From contig CM075940.1 in assembly GCA_038030265.1 (NCBI GenBank), positions 13,826,001 through 13,890,000 of the forward strand: a stretch of 64,000 bases of DNA, given 5' to 3'. Source of the stretch: Corythucha ciliata. Its lineage: Eukaryota > Arthropoda > Insecta > Hemiptera > Tingidae. Numbering within the stretch: the stretch's first letter is position 1; each line of letters starts with the position of its first letter. The notes under the pieces were generated by a model. That model was given only the letters and a program-made list of their open reading frames with translations. It searched no databases and had not been told where the DNA came from. Of this stretch, positions 9,181-18,899 are shown one piece after another. The position numbers and the translations under genes were made by a program.

Positions 9181-11553
9181 ACATTATAAACAATAGATGT
9201 TGGGGGTGTAAACCGGGATCTGAAGAATTTTTGAACCTACTGGTCATTTTAAGACAAGTTTGAAAAGCTCTAAACTAAAGATCGGACTCTGTTTCACCAT
9301 CGTTACGGATAATTTTCGTGTTTACCATAAAAATTGGTCCATAAATTTATGGTATTACAGGAAACTTATGTGTGAGAAAAATAGCTAGGATGAGGCAGTT
9401 TGACAGAGGAGAGCCGGTGTTCACCGGATTCATCGGAATTGCCCTTTTCCTGAGAATCACCCAAATAGGGCCCAGCTCTAAACCCGCGCCTACTGTGATT
9501 GTGGGGGGGGGGGGTTGTAAAATTCAGTTGTGCCCTGGATGCTCGCTCGCTGAGAGAGAGAGAGAGAAAAAAAGTGAAAGCATAATAAGCGTCAATTATT
9601 TAAAGCTGAAACATCTGGGAGCGCTAAAGCTAAAATATTGTGGGTCGAGGAGCATTAGTAATAGTAACCAGTAACCACCACTCTCTTGGAAAGTAAAGGA
9701 AGCCTTTCTTTTTTTTTTCTTTTGAAAGGGTACCCACCCATCACCGCTCCCCGGCCCCAATCCCCTTCTAAACACCACCTGTGTGTAACGTTGTGGCCGA
9801 AGGCTGTGCTGTAGTAGTCCTTGGTGAGAAGGCAGGCACGACGCAAGACTCACATCGCTTGAAGTGTTGGGGGAGCTTCAGTGAACAATATTTCATTTCC
9901 CTTAAAATGTCTAGTTCGGAGTTGTGTGCAGTGTTACGCCGTTACCGGGAAAACGGCTCGATTTGAGCTCGGGGGAAACAAAAAGAGTATCTGTTTCAAG
10001 TGGGACCGTCAAGAGCGTCACCAGCTGTTTTATATGGCTCGTAAATTGGTTGTAATTAGAAACCACATTCAAGATGGTGGTTATATGACACAGCTTCACT
10101 TAAGTTCGACGGTTTTTTAATTATGAACTTGACGATTTGCAAGAACGTGGCGGATAGAGCAAGGTGAGTTCCTTGTCTGTTTCGCTAAATGAAATGAAAA
10201 ATGTCGAGGTTGTACGAATCTTGTGACGCCATTGCCTCAGCTTTCATGGTTCCTATTCCGACCTATTTCTCGCTTCACAATCCTATTTCTGTTTTTTATT
10301 TTATACTCTTTCGAATTATTTTTTTACCCGTCTACGTCATGATGAAATTATGTCTGATGAATAACAAGACAAGGGAAGCTAAAAGCGTAGAATTACATTT
10401 CACCCAAAAAATTTTAAGTTGTGTGACTCATGACGCCTGGGTTTCCCGAAGTTTTCCTATTCACCTTTTCCTTTTAATGTTTTTCTTGGTTTAAATGCCA
10501 GCCTAATTGTCATTACACTGCTCGCTACAATTCACAAAATATTCTATTTGTACATTTCTGTTATTCTTTGTTCGCTTCATATTTATTGTTTCGTGTTTCA
10601 ATAATGTCTATTGTCATTATTTTTATTGGCTTAATTGGCTACCAACCAAACTTTATTTCATTTAAACGTCAATATTTTGGACCACAATTGCCACATTTAT
10701 TGAGATTGATATTTCCCATGGTCCGTGGGAACTACCGCTGTTAAATGTTTTTGACGTTTTAATGCGTCAAAATATTTTAGACCCCCTTCCTCTCCCCCTC
10801 TCATGTGTATGAATAGACTCGAGTGTTACTTTCAATTTAGAAACGTACACGGTCGTAGCATGATGATAACGACATCTAATAAATCCGAAAGGTTGCGTCC
10901 TTGAACTAGAAATCACTAATTTTTCAAGTTTTCCATTCTTTTGACCTTCTCAGTTACTTCAATGGTAGCAATTTGCTAAGGCTCAGTCGAAGACGTCCAA
11001 AAACCTTGTTCAACGTCTGGTTTCTTAAAATTATTATTATTACGCGATACCAATTATTCTGAAGTTCGCTTGAATAGTTACTCGTGTTTTTTTATAAGAG
11101 AACGTGTTATGACTTAAAACTGCAAATAAAATTATGACAATTCAGCTGATAACGCGATAAGGCTCATCCAATACTGAGAAGTCATTCGTTGTAAAGTTGT
11201 TATAAAAAAACACACAAAAAAAACAGCAATTTCTACCCTTTTTGAAACTTGACATTTATTTATTTTAAAGACAATAGAGTTATTACAGATATTCCCTCAA
11301 AAAGCCTTCAAGCGTTTACAAGTTGATCGATGAACTCGACCATTTTGAATTAGGACCCCCCCCCACACCATCTAACGTGATGAGTAACCATCAATAGACA
11401 GTTTTTGGTGCCAACTTGCCTGATTTTAGGGTTGGCAGCTCGAAATTTGGAAAAATCGTGACAGGAGGGTCTGTCTAAAACGCAGATCTGCAAGATTAAC
11501 GCCTCGCATCTGCAGATTAACACCCAATTTCTGCAGATTAACACCTAAACTTC
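9181..11553. other. Mostly unique AT-rich region upstream of HIPK
   Basis: This stretch lacks the degenerate repeat families that fill most of the window. It has a G11 run near 9505, a short AG-rich run near 9555 and several short open frames without recognisable domains. Three tandem phrases of CTGCAGATTAACACC type lie at about 11482-11550. It may hold the HIPK promoter and a non-coding first exon, but no core promoter motif is clear enough to call. Confidence 0.4.
9850..10163 (+). other. Candidate non-coding first exon of HIPK (speculative)
   Basis: A GC-richer, non-repetitive segment ends at AGAGCAAG followed by the strong splice donor GTGAGT at 10164. HIPK's first recognised coding exon starts at an acceptor (23001) with its ATG only 6 bases in, so a 5' UTR exon must lie upstream. 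This is the best-placed donor in the unique DNA before it. The implied intron would be about 12.8 kb and full of transposons. Confidence 0.22.
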
Positions 11554-14415
11554 TAGTCCAGGAGCAGATTCAAGAAAAACAGCAAAATCGTGCACTTTTG
11601 AGTCGAGCTTTCAAACTTTGCAGGTGTGTTCTAGATGGCTGATGAGTTGATTTTAAGATTGGAGGCAATCGCGACATCGCATAGGACGGCTTTTATTCAA
11701 GATAGCCGTTGGAAATTTTAGTATTTCCGCGGTTTCAGAGCTTTTTTCAAACTCATTCCGGGTTGAAGCGCTGTTAAGAACTACATTACACTGTCCTGAG
11801 TTCCAAAACAACCATTGGAGCGATCAATTAATCCCGCACGTGGGTCATGCAGCAGCTTCTTTTACGCATCTTTACATAAAAAAATGATTTTCCATGCTCG
11901 CCGAATTTGGATACTAAGGGCATCTCTTTCAAGTCCATTGCATTCCACCCTTGTCCTAGGGTGTCTACAGCTGAAATTTCGTCTCAAACCCCAAATCGCC
12001 CCCTAGCTGGTGGAGCTACAAATGTATTCTATGCCCCGTGTTCAACTCCCTTTCAAGGGCTGAGGATCCCCGATTTGCGCAAAATTTTTTCATGAACGTG
12101 TCTCTCACATATGAAGGCGTAATTTGTGGTTCAGAGCCGATCCATAAAACCAATATGGCGGCCGTAATTCGAGCTGATTTCCAATAATTACAATATTTCA
12201 TACGTTTCCGATCTATTTCTCGCTCGCGACTAGCGTAAATAGGTGTCTCCAGTCAAACATTGTCGTCATCGGGCTTCAAGTAAAACTCCTTCATGTGCAG
12301 CATTGAATTTCTAACGAAAGAATCGAAATATTAATGCATGACTAATTCAGAAATAATTTGAGCAAACATTTGGCTTTTCCAAGGGGGCATTTGCATCTTA
12401 GTTAGAATACCCCCCCCCTCCAACTCCATCATTGTCATGCGCGTTTTGTAGGAATTTCCATGATATTGCGCCTCATGATCATATCGCCAAGTGTTTTCAG
12501 TAGGGCCATCTTAATGTGTGCTAGTCCACCCAACATAACCACTCTCCTCCTCCTCCTTGTCCTCACTGTAGGCTTCTGGCCAATTCCAATGAATATCTTT
12601 GGTGATTTTGACCAGAGGTTGATCGAAAGTTATAACTGGAGTCTGCCCCGGACTCAACACGTCGATAGATTTTCGAATAATTATCATGGCGTGAGAGAGG
12701 AAGCAGTGCTGTGGACGTGGTCATTGTTGAATTAAGCCCTTCTATAACTACATTATTTGCATGATGGGCAGCCAGGAAATTCCACGCTATGCGCTGATGT
12801 CGATTTCTGATTCAGTTATGCTTACCTGAGAAACATGTTGACACCATTCGTCTTCTTTTGCAAAGCTGTTTCCATCACGCTGATACTCCATGAAATTTTT
12901 ATGGCGATTCCAGATCTGTTCAAGAACGTGAAATGTTGGGATATGTGGTGCTACTTTCTGAGCAAGAACAGTGTGAACCTCAGTGTTGAAACTCAGCAGA
13001 GCTTCTAGCTTGTTCCCTGTTTTTCGCACCTGCTTTAAAGGCTGTGCTGCGTAGGTGGTTCCAGGGGGGGGGGGCGGTAACAGCAGAATTACCCACCCCC
13101 CATCCCCGAGCTTGAAAATCTCTCAAAACATTGGGAAGGGGAGTGGTGGGCAGGTTTTGGGTTTGTACTTGTGGGGAGAACTGTCGAATCCCCTCCCCTT
13201 CTGAGAGAGGTATCGGATCTGCCCTTCTATGCTGAACCTTCACAATCTTCGGATGGGTGTTGAAACAGCGAAATACCAGTACCGGTGTAATTTTAAGAAT
13301 CGATGGTAAATTTAAGATCACGGCTCTTCAAATAGCTTAATAACGTTACCTAATGAGAGTTTCTAAACGTATCCGGCATTTTAGGGAGCCAGATTTTGAA
13401 ATTATTACTTTATTGACATTTTTCAATGGTTAAATATAAAACGTTTTTAATATGATTGTAAAAATTGTGCATCCTATTCTATATTTCAATGAGGTTCCGT
13501 ATCTTAGTACACGTCTGTTGGAAAACGCGGAAAAGTGCGCATGACGATGATAGAGTTGGGGGGGGGGAGGTATTCTAACTAGGATGCAAATGCCCCCTTG
13601 GAAAAGCCAAATGTTTGCTCAAATTATTTCTGAATTAGTCATGCATTAATATTTCGATTCTTTTGTTAGAAATTCACTATTGCACATGAAGGAGTTTTAC
13701 TTGAAGCCCTATGACGACAATGTTTGACTGGAGACACTTATTTACGCTAGTCGCGAGCGAGAAATAGGTCGGAAACGTATGAAATATTGTAATCATTGGA
13801 AATCAGCTCGAATTACGGCCGCCAAATTGGTTTTATGGATCGGCTCTGAACCACAAATTACGCCCTCATATGTGAGAGACACGTTCATGAAAAAATCTTG
13901 CGCAAATCGGGGATCCTCAGCCCTTGAAAGGGAGTTGAACACGGGGCATAGAATACCTTTGTAGCTCCACCAGCTAGGGGGCGATTTGGGGTTTGAGACG
14001 AAATTTCAACTGTAGACACTCTAGGACAAGGGTGGAATGCAATGGACTTGAAAGAAATGCCCTTAGTATCCAAATTCGGCGAGCATGGAAAATATTTTTT
14101 TTATGTAAAGATGCGTAAAAGAAGCTGCTGCATGACCCACGTGCGGGATTAATTGATTGCTCCAATGGTTGTTTTCGAACTCAGTGCAGTCTAATGTAGT
14201 CCTTAACAGCGCTTCAACCCGGAAAGAGTTTGAAAAAAGCGCTGAAACGGCGGAAATACTAATATTTCCAACGGCTGTCTTGAATAAAAGCCGTCCTATG
14301 CGATGTCGCGATTGCCTCCAATCTTAAAATCAACTCATCAGCCATCTAGAACACGCCTGCAAAGTTTGAAAGCTCGACTCAAAAGTGCACGATTTTCGAA
14401 CCTGCTCCTGGACTA
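11554..14415. mobile_element. 2.9-kb element with ~0.88-kb inverted repeats
   Basis: Positions 11554-12442 and 13537-14415 are inverted copies of each other with scattered substitutions (roughly 5-8% by eye). The outer ends read TAGTCCAGGAGCAG and its inverse. The symmetrical TA at each end could be a 2-bp target duplication, but no longer duplication was found. The arms hold mirrored short open frames with no recognised domain. The 1.1-kb centre holds a broken minus-strand gene (12465-13029) and G-rich sequence. The structure is that of a foldback or long-TIR DNA element; the superfamily is unassigned. Confidence 0.75.
12465..13029 (-). pseudogene. Broken gene with LSPGQTPVITFDQP motif, inside the inverted-repeat element
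   Basis: On the minus strand one open piece (13029 down to 12826) contains HKNFMEYQRDGNSF and ends at a good splice donor, CTCAG then GTAAGC. Downstream, 12690-12465 reads IDVLSPGQTPVITFDQPL, then NWPEAYSEDKE, then after a frameshift near 12540 MLGGLAHIKMALLKTLGD. From memory, a motif series close to VLNPGQ.PV...DQPL...WNWP..YGEDK..MFGGLHIEMA.LKTLGD belongs to an uncharacterised, highly repeated gene family found in cnidarians, crustaceans and other invertebrates. I do not know its function. The frameshift and absent flanking domains make this copy a remnant. Confidence 0.6.
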
Positions 14416-14519
14416 TTCTGTCATTCAACGAAAATAGGACTATAATAGAAAAAAAAAACTTACAGTAGACCAGTAATAGGCACAAAATTGCCGAACGTAT
14501 TTTGATGAGACAATAATAA

Positions 14520-14650
14520 TAACAGGGTGTCTACAAACCTGGAAAACCGGGAGAACCGGGAATTGTCAGGGAGTTTTCTGAAACTGGAAATGTCAGGGAA
14601 TTTCGTAAATTTATGAGAAAAGTCAGGGAAAAATCGCAAAGCTTTTTTTT
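14520..14650 (+). repeat. AGGGTGTCTAC-type interspersed repeat
   Basis: The stretch AACAGGGTGTCTAC is followed by repeated short phrases (GGGAGAACCGGGAATT, GTCAGGGA, GTCAGGGAATTTC). A GTGTCTAC end followed by CAGGGAATTT phrases is a pattern I associate with dispersed MITE-like repeats in animal genomes. No matching right end was located. Confidence 0.5.
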
Positions 14651-15293
14651 CACGAACGTCATGCTTCCAACGGGAACATGGAAGTAAAATTGAGTACAAA
14701 ATTACGAGTTATGTTATGACCTTTATTTTCAAAGAAAACGTACTTTTAGACCAAAAAAGTCGATTTCTTGGGTCGAAATGCACATTTTTTTCAAAAGTGA
14801 TGACAGTTTTGAAATCTACGGTATGGGTTCCAATGGAATGAGACCAATTCCAATCATCAACATTGTCCAAAACGCGAAGAAACGTGGTGCTTTTTGCTGG
14901 TTCATTCTTCCTCTACAAGAACTTCCTTTATAAGAAAATGTAAAGTATTAAAAACGCTGAATTCCTGAGTATTGCGCTCATGAGCATGAGTTTGGATTTA
15001 CTCCTTGGACGGCTGACTGTCAGTTGACTAGATTACACCCGACTTCCTTGGCTTGATGTTTTTTATAACGGTCATGATATTAATCGATTATTAGCACACA
15101 ATTTAGGATTTTTCCCGTTTCATTTCATATTTGCTCATGGAAGGAGTGGGATAATATTGTGAATACACTGTTGGAAATTTGAGAAAAGGGAAGAGCTTGT
15201 GTTGGGTTCGATGATCCACAGAGGCAGAGTTATGAATTTGTCCTTTTCCCCCAAGTAATTATGTATTTGGATATCGCAATGCATGCGTGCAAT
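14651..15293. other. Non-coding, no recognisable feature
   Basis: Unremarkable AT-rich sequence. No credible open frame and no array of the window's repeat families. Confidence 0.4.
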
Positions 15294-15908
15294 GATCTTT
15301 TCAGGGGTTCACTAATCACCAGTTTAGCCAAGTTTTATATTGTTAGGCGAGAGTTTAGTGGGAATTGCTAGTTTTAGCCATTTTTTGTAGATCGAAGCAC
15401 ACCATCATTCCACTTTCCCCTCCCTTGACCTAATCCTGGATCCGCGTCTGTTAGTAGGTAATGTTTGCAAAAAGTTGTAGCCGTAGGAGCCTACGTTGTC
15501 AGTCTTCCCTCGTTGAGGTGCGTCAAAACGAACCGGTTTCGGCTACTTGCCATCTTCAGCGTATCTGAAAACTGAGTTTCAGTTGTACCTACTTCCATAC
15601 GCTGAAGATGGCGAGTAGCCGAAACCGGTTCGTTTTTGACGCGCCTCAACGAGGGAAGACTGACAACGTAGGCTTCTACGCCTACAACTTTATGCAAGCA
15701 TTACCTACTAACAGACGCGGATCCAGGAACAGGTCAAGGGAGGGGCTAGAGGAATGGTGTGCTTCGATGTACAAAAAATGGCTTGACAGCCATTCGCTGA
15801 CTGAAAATAGCTAAAACTAGCAATTCCCGCTAAACTTGCGCCTAAAAATATGAAACTTGGTTAAACTGGTGATTAGTGAACCCCTGAAAATGCCTGAAAA
15901 GATCATGA
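15294..15908. repeat. ~0.6-kb hairpin: inverted duplication with a 32-nt loop
   Basis: The left arm (15294-15564) and right arm (15597-15908) are inverted copies. Matching landmarks are GGGGTTCACTAATCACC, GGATCCGCGTCTG, AACGAACCGGTTTCGGCTA and GCCATCTTCAGCGTAT. The loop is 15565-15596. Arms differ by substitutions and small indels, so they have evolved separately. Each arm contains CAGACGCGGATCCAGG preceded by CCTACTAA, which looks like a hAT-type terminus, and the right arm passes into family B repeats. The two open frames in the arms are mirror images and are not genes. Confidence 0.85.
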
Positions 15909-16990
15909 TTCCCATCCTGAATCATCCCGCGGCTCAATCTACCATTCGCGCGCTAAAAATGGCCAAAATGGTTATTATAGTGCCAAAAATCACCAATACG
16001 CGCCTTTGGCTTGACGGACTATTCGAGTCCTGAAAAACTGCCTATTAACTGTCTAAAGGCTAAGCTGGCTGCTTGCTCACTAAAAATGGCCAAACTGGCG
16101 ATTCCCGGCGTAAATTGTGGTCAAAATGACTTCACGCGCCCTGGAAATGTCTAAAAAGATTATTCCCACCCTGAAAATTGCAAAATCGACTATTCGCGCG
16201 CTAGGAATGGTCAAACTTCATGGTCTCGGTTGGATGGACATTTGCGCCCTAAAAATGGCAAAACTAACTATTCGTGCCTTGAAAATGGCTGAAATGATTA
16301 TATTTGCGTTTTGCGCCTTGAAATTACCTAAAATGGCGATTCCCGCTCTGAAAATAGCCAAAGTGGCTCTAATGTGGCGTAAAAATAGCTAAAATTGATG
16401 ATTCACGCCTTTAAAATGCCTAAGCAGACGATTCCTGCCCTGAAAATGGCAGAACTGACAATTCCTCTCTAAAAATGGCCAAACTGGCCACCCCCTAAAA
16501 TTGATAAACTGCCGATTCACGCCCTAGAAATACCTAAAAAGATTATTTCTGGCCTTAAAATTGCAAAATCAGCAATTCACGCGCCAAACTGACTATTCGG
16601 GCCTTTGGTTTGACGGACTATTATTGCGCTCTAAAAATGGCAAAACTGACGATTCGTGTCTTGAAAATGGCTAAAATTACTATATTTACTCCCTAAAATT
16701 GCGGAAATCACATGACGAGCTCTCAAAATGGATAAACTGACGAATGGCGCTCTAAAAATGCCTGAACAGGTGACTCCTGCCCTGAAAATGGCAAAACCGA
16801 CCGTTCGAGCGCAGAAAATGGTGAAACTGACCGTTCTCGACTTGGCTTTGGGCGTGCTATTCGCGCCTTTAACTGGCAAAACTGACTCTATGTGCCCTGA
16901 AAATAGCTCTAGCGCCTTGAAAACGACGTCAGACGATTCGTGCCCTAAAAGTAACCAAACTGATCATTTGCCTCTTGCAGATGGCTTAAC
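15790..16990 (+). repeat. Degenerate ~33-bp repeat, family B (1.2 kb)
   Basis: Around 30 irregular units of the CCCTAAAAATGGC / AAACTGAC / GATTCGCG type. Open frames across it (such as 16117-16392) have a monotonous K-M-A-L composition produced by the repeat and are not genes. Confidence 0.8.
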
Positions 16991-17089
16991 CACTCAGGCC
17001 ACTGCACAACGATCTCCGGCTCAACTTGGCAAAACCGAGGAAACCGTGTTGATGTTTGAACTGGACAGCGGCGTGGCGTCCAGCCCCGA

Positions 17090-17310
17090 ATTTAATTTCC
17101 TCGGGCCCTATTTTGCCTTCACGGTTCTCTTCAGTCCTGGAGGTGAGCAGCCGGGACCTCGCAGATTCGGGTTTCAGGGCAACCGCCCAGATCGAGTGTC
17201 TGGGTTATTTGGGGGCTCAGGGCCCCCAAATAAGCTTAAAACATGGAAAAATGAGGATTTTCAAGTTTCATGAGGAGATTTGGTATCCGCTTGGATGACG
17301 CTTTGGCCCC
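17090..17310 (+). mobile_element. Dispersed SINE-like repeat, copy 1
   Basis: GC-rich segment with ACGGTTCTCTTCAGTCCTGG, a possible B-box region (CCAGATCGAGTGTCTGG), then AAGCTTAAAACATGG and AAAATGAGGATTTTCAAG. The same order of phrases recurs at 63723-63950, so this is an interspersed family. A pol III origin is inferred only from the partial B-box-like match. Confidence 0.5.
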
Positions 17311-17849
17311 ATCTGACAATTTTCATTCCATCCGTCTTTAGGGGAATAGAACAAATCAGGTGCCCAGCAGTTTTTGTGACTAAATATTAGATTCTGCCCT
17401 CAATTCGGATTCGATGTGTATACTTCTTTGTATACTACGGAATAATCCGTGCCTTGCGGTTTAGCTGAAGTGCATCTCGACCAGGCGACCAAGTTTCAAA
17501 ATAATGACCTCAGTGCTACTTTTGAGTCATTGAGTGTGTCAAGGTCGTCACCAGGAGCCATTCTGCCAGGAAAGGGCTGACCGAAAACGGCGACATCGGA
17601 GGTCGTCTGAACAGCTCGTTTATTCGATTGTTGGATTCCCAGGGGCGAAAACCCTAAAGATACACGATTCCGTGCAATTTTTACTCAAACCGCCGAGGGC
17701 TTAAGTGAGTGATATTCAGGTGACCCCCCCCCCCATAAGGGGTCGTCGCCAGTAGCCTATCGAGTCCCATGTGCTCAGTTCTTTTTCTCTGAACAAGCTT
17801 ACAGTCAAGTCTACGTCTAAAATTGAGAAGTCACGCTCATTGTTCGCTG
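17311..17849. other. Non-coding, no recognisable feature
   Basis: Mixed-composition sequence with a C10 tract near 17726 and no credible gene. Confidence 0.4.
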
Positions 17850-18200
17850 TTCTGCAGGCTTACGCGTCTAAACGTTTTAAAAACTCCAATATTTCCGGCT
17901 AAAATTGAGAAAAAGCGCTCATTCGTGGCTATAATTGAGAAAATGCGGTACTTCGTGGTTTCTGATCCAGCTCCCAGGCCAAAATTGAGAAAAAACGCTG
18001 GTGTGTAGTTCCGGCCAATCCGCGATTTGAGTTGAGAAAAGCGCTAATTCATATTTAAAAGTTGGAAAAATCGCTCATACGCGGGGGAAAAAATTAGAAA
18101 AAGCGTCAACTATCCGCTAAAATTCTGATTCACGACTGAAATTAGGGAAAAGCTCAAGTTTCGCTGCTAAAATTGCGAAAAAACGGTCATTAAGCGATCA
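17850..18200 (-). repeat. Degenerate repeat, family A, reverse orientation
   Basis: Units of the form GGCTAAAATTGAGAAAAAGCGCTAATTCG, the inverse of the forward family A unit. About 350 bp, ending before the dispersed repeat at 18340. Confidence 0.7.
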
Positions 18201-18339
18201 AACATCCATACTTGGGTTGAATGAGCTAGAGGCTTAAAATATGATTCTTAAAAAGTGCCAAACCACGTTATTTTATTTTTTGGATGAACCAAGTCCTTGA
18301 ATTCGGCAATTTGAGGCCAAAACAAAGGATGATCAGGGG

Positions 18340-18500
18340 GCTCGTAGAGATGTCCGCTCCGAGCCCAGATAGGTTGGAGGTTCGCCACTGAACCTGCTAT
18401 TGCATAACTCACTATGGCTGCGGTGGCTTCGTGTGAGCGTTCCAGGCGGTGCGTAGAGGAGCCCTATTAGTTCGGGCACGAAGTGTGAAATGAGCGGAAA
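18340..18500 (+). mobile_element. Degraded second copy of the tRNA-derived SINE
   Basis: The segment from GGCTGCGGTGGCTTCGTGTG through GAGCGTTCCAGGCGGTG matches the body of the SINE at 1490-1560. Upstream is a weak B-box-like GGTTCGCCACTG. The head is too altered to align by eye. Confidence 0.5.
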
Positions 18501-18899
18501 AGGAGAGAGTGAGAGGGGGAAAAAAAACATTAACTTTTTTTCTCTGTTCATCTCTTCTTGTTCGGTTTGTCTTATCCCCCTCCCTTGCCTAAAAATATTT
18601 CTCAAATTTTGCCTCCCCCCCCCCATATGATCCGGCCCTGAGGAGGACCCTCAAGGAAGTTGGGTTTTTCAGTGAGGCAATTCTCCGAGTCGGGGGCTGT
18701 AGGTTTTAGAAAGAGCAAAACTTGCTCAATTGGTTTTTCTGACGCCCAATTCTGTGAAACGCTGGTTTCACTCTTTGAAAGACCAAATCTCGCGAATTTT
18801 GCATATTCAAAACAAAATTTCACTCTCAGAAATACTAATTTTGTAGATTCGACTGTCAAAACCAGGGCCGGCCAACCTTTTTTGGTCGTGAGCCATAAA

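Noticed and set aside
11815..14165. Pairs of ~62-codon frames on opposite strands with nearly identical peptides
   Set aside because: They are mirror images produced by the inverted arms of the 11554-14415 element and carry no domain.
15491..15814. Two opposing 68-codon frames sharing MASSRNRFV
   Set aside because: Explained by the hairpin at 15294-15908; not coding.
16728..17273. 181-codon + strand open frame
   Set aside because: It spans family B repeats and a dispersed SINE-like repeat; the composition is repeat-driven.
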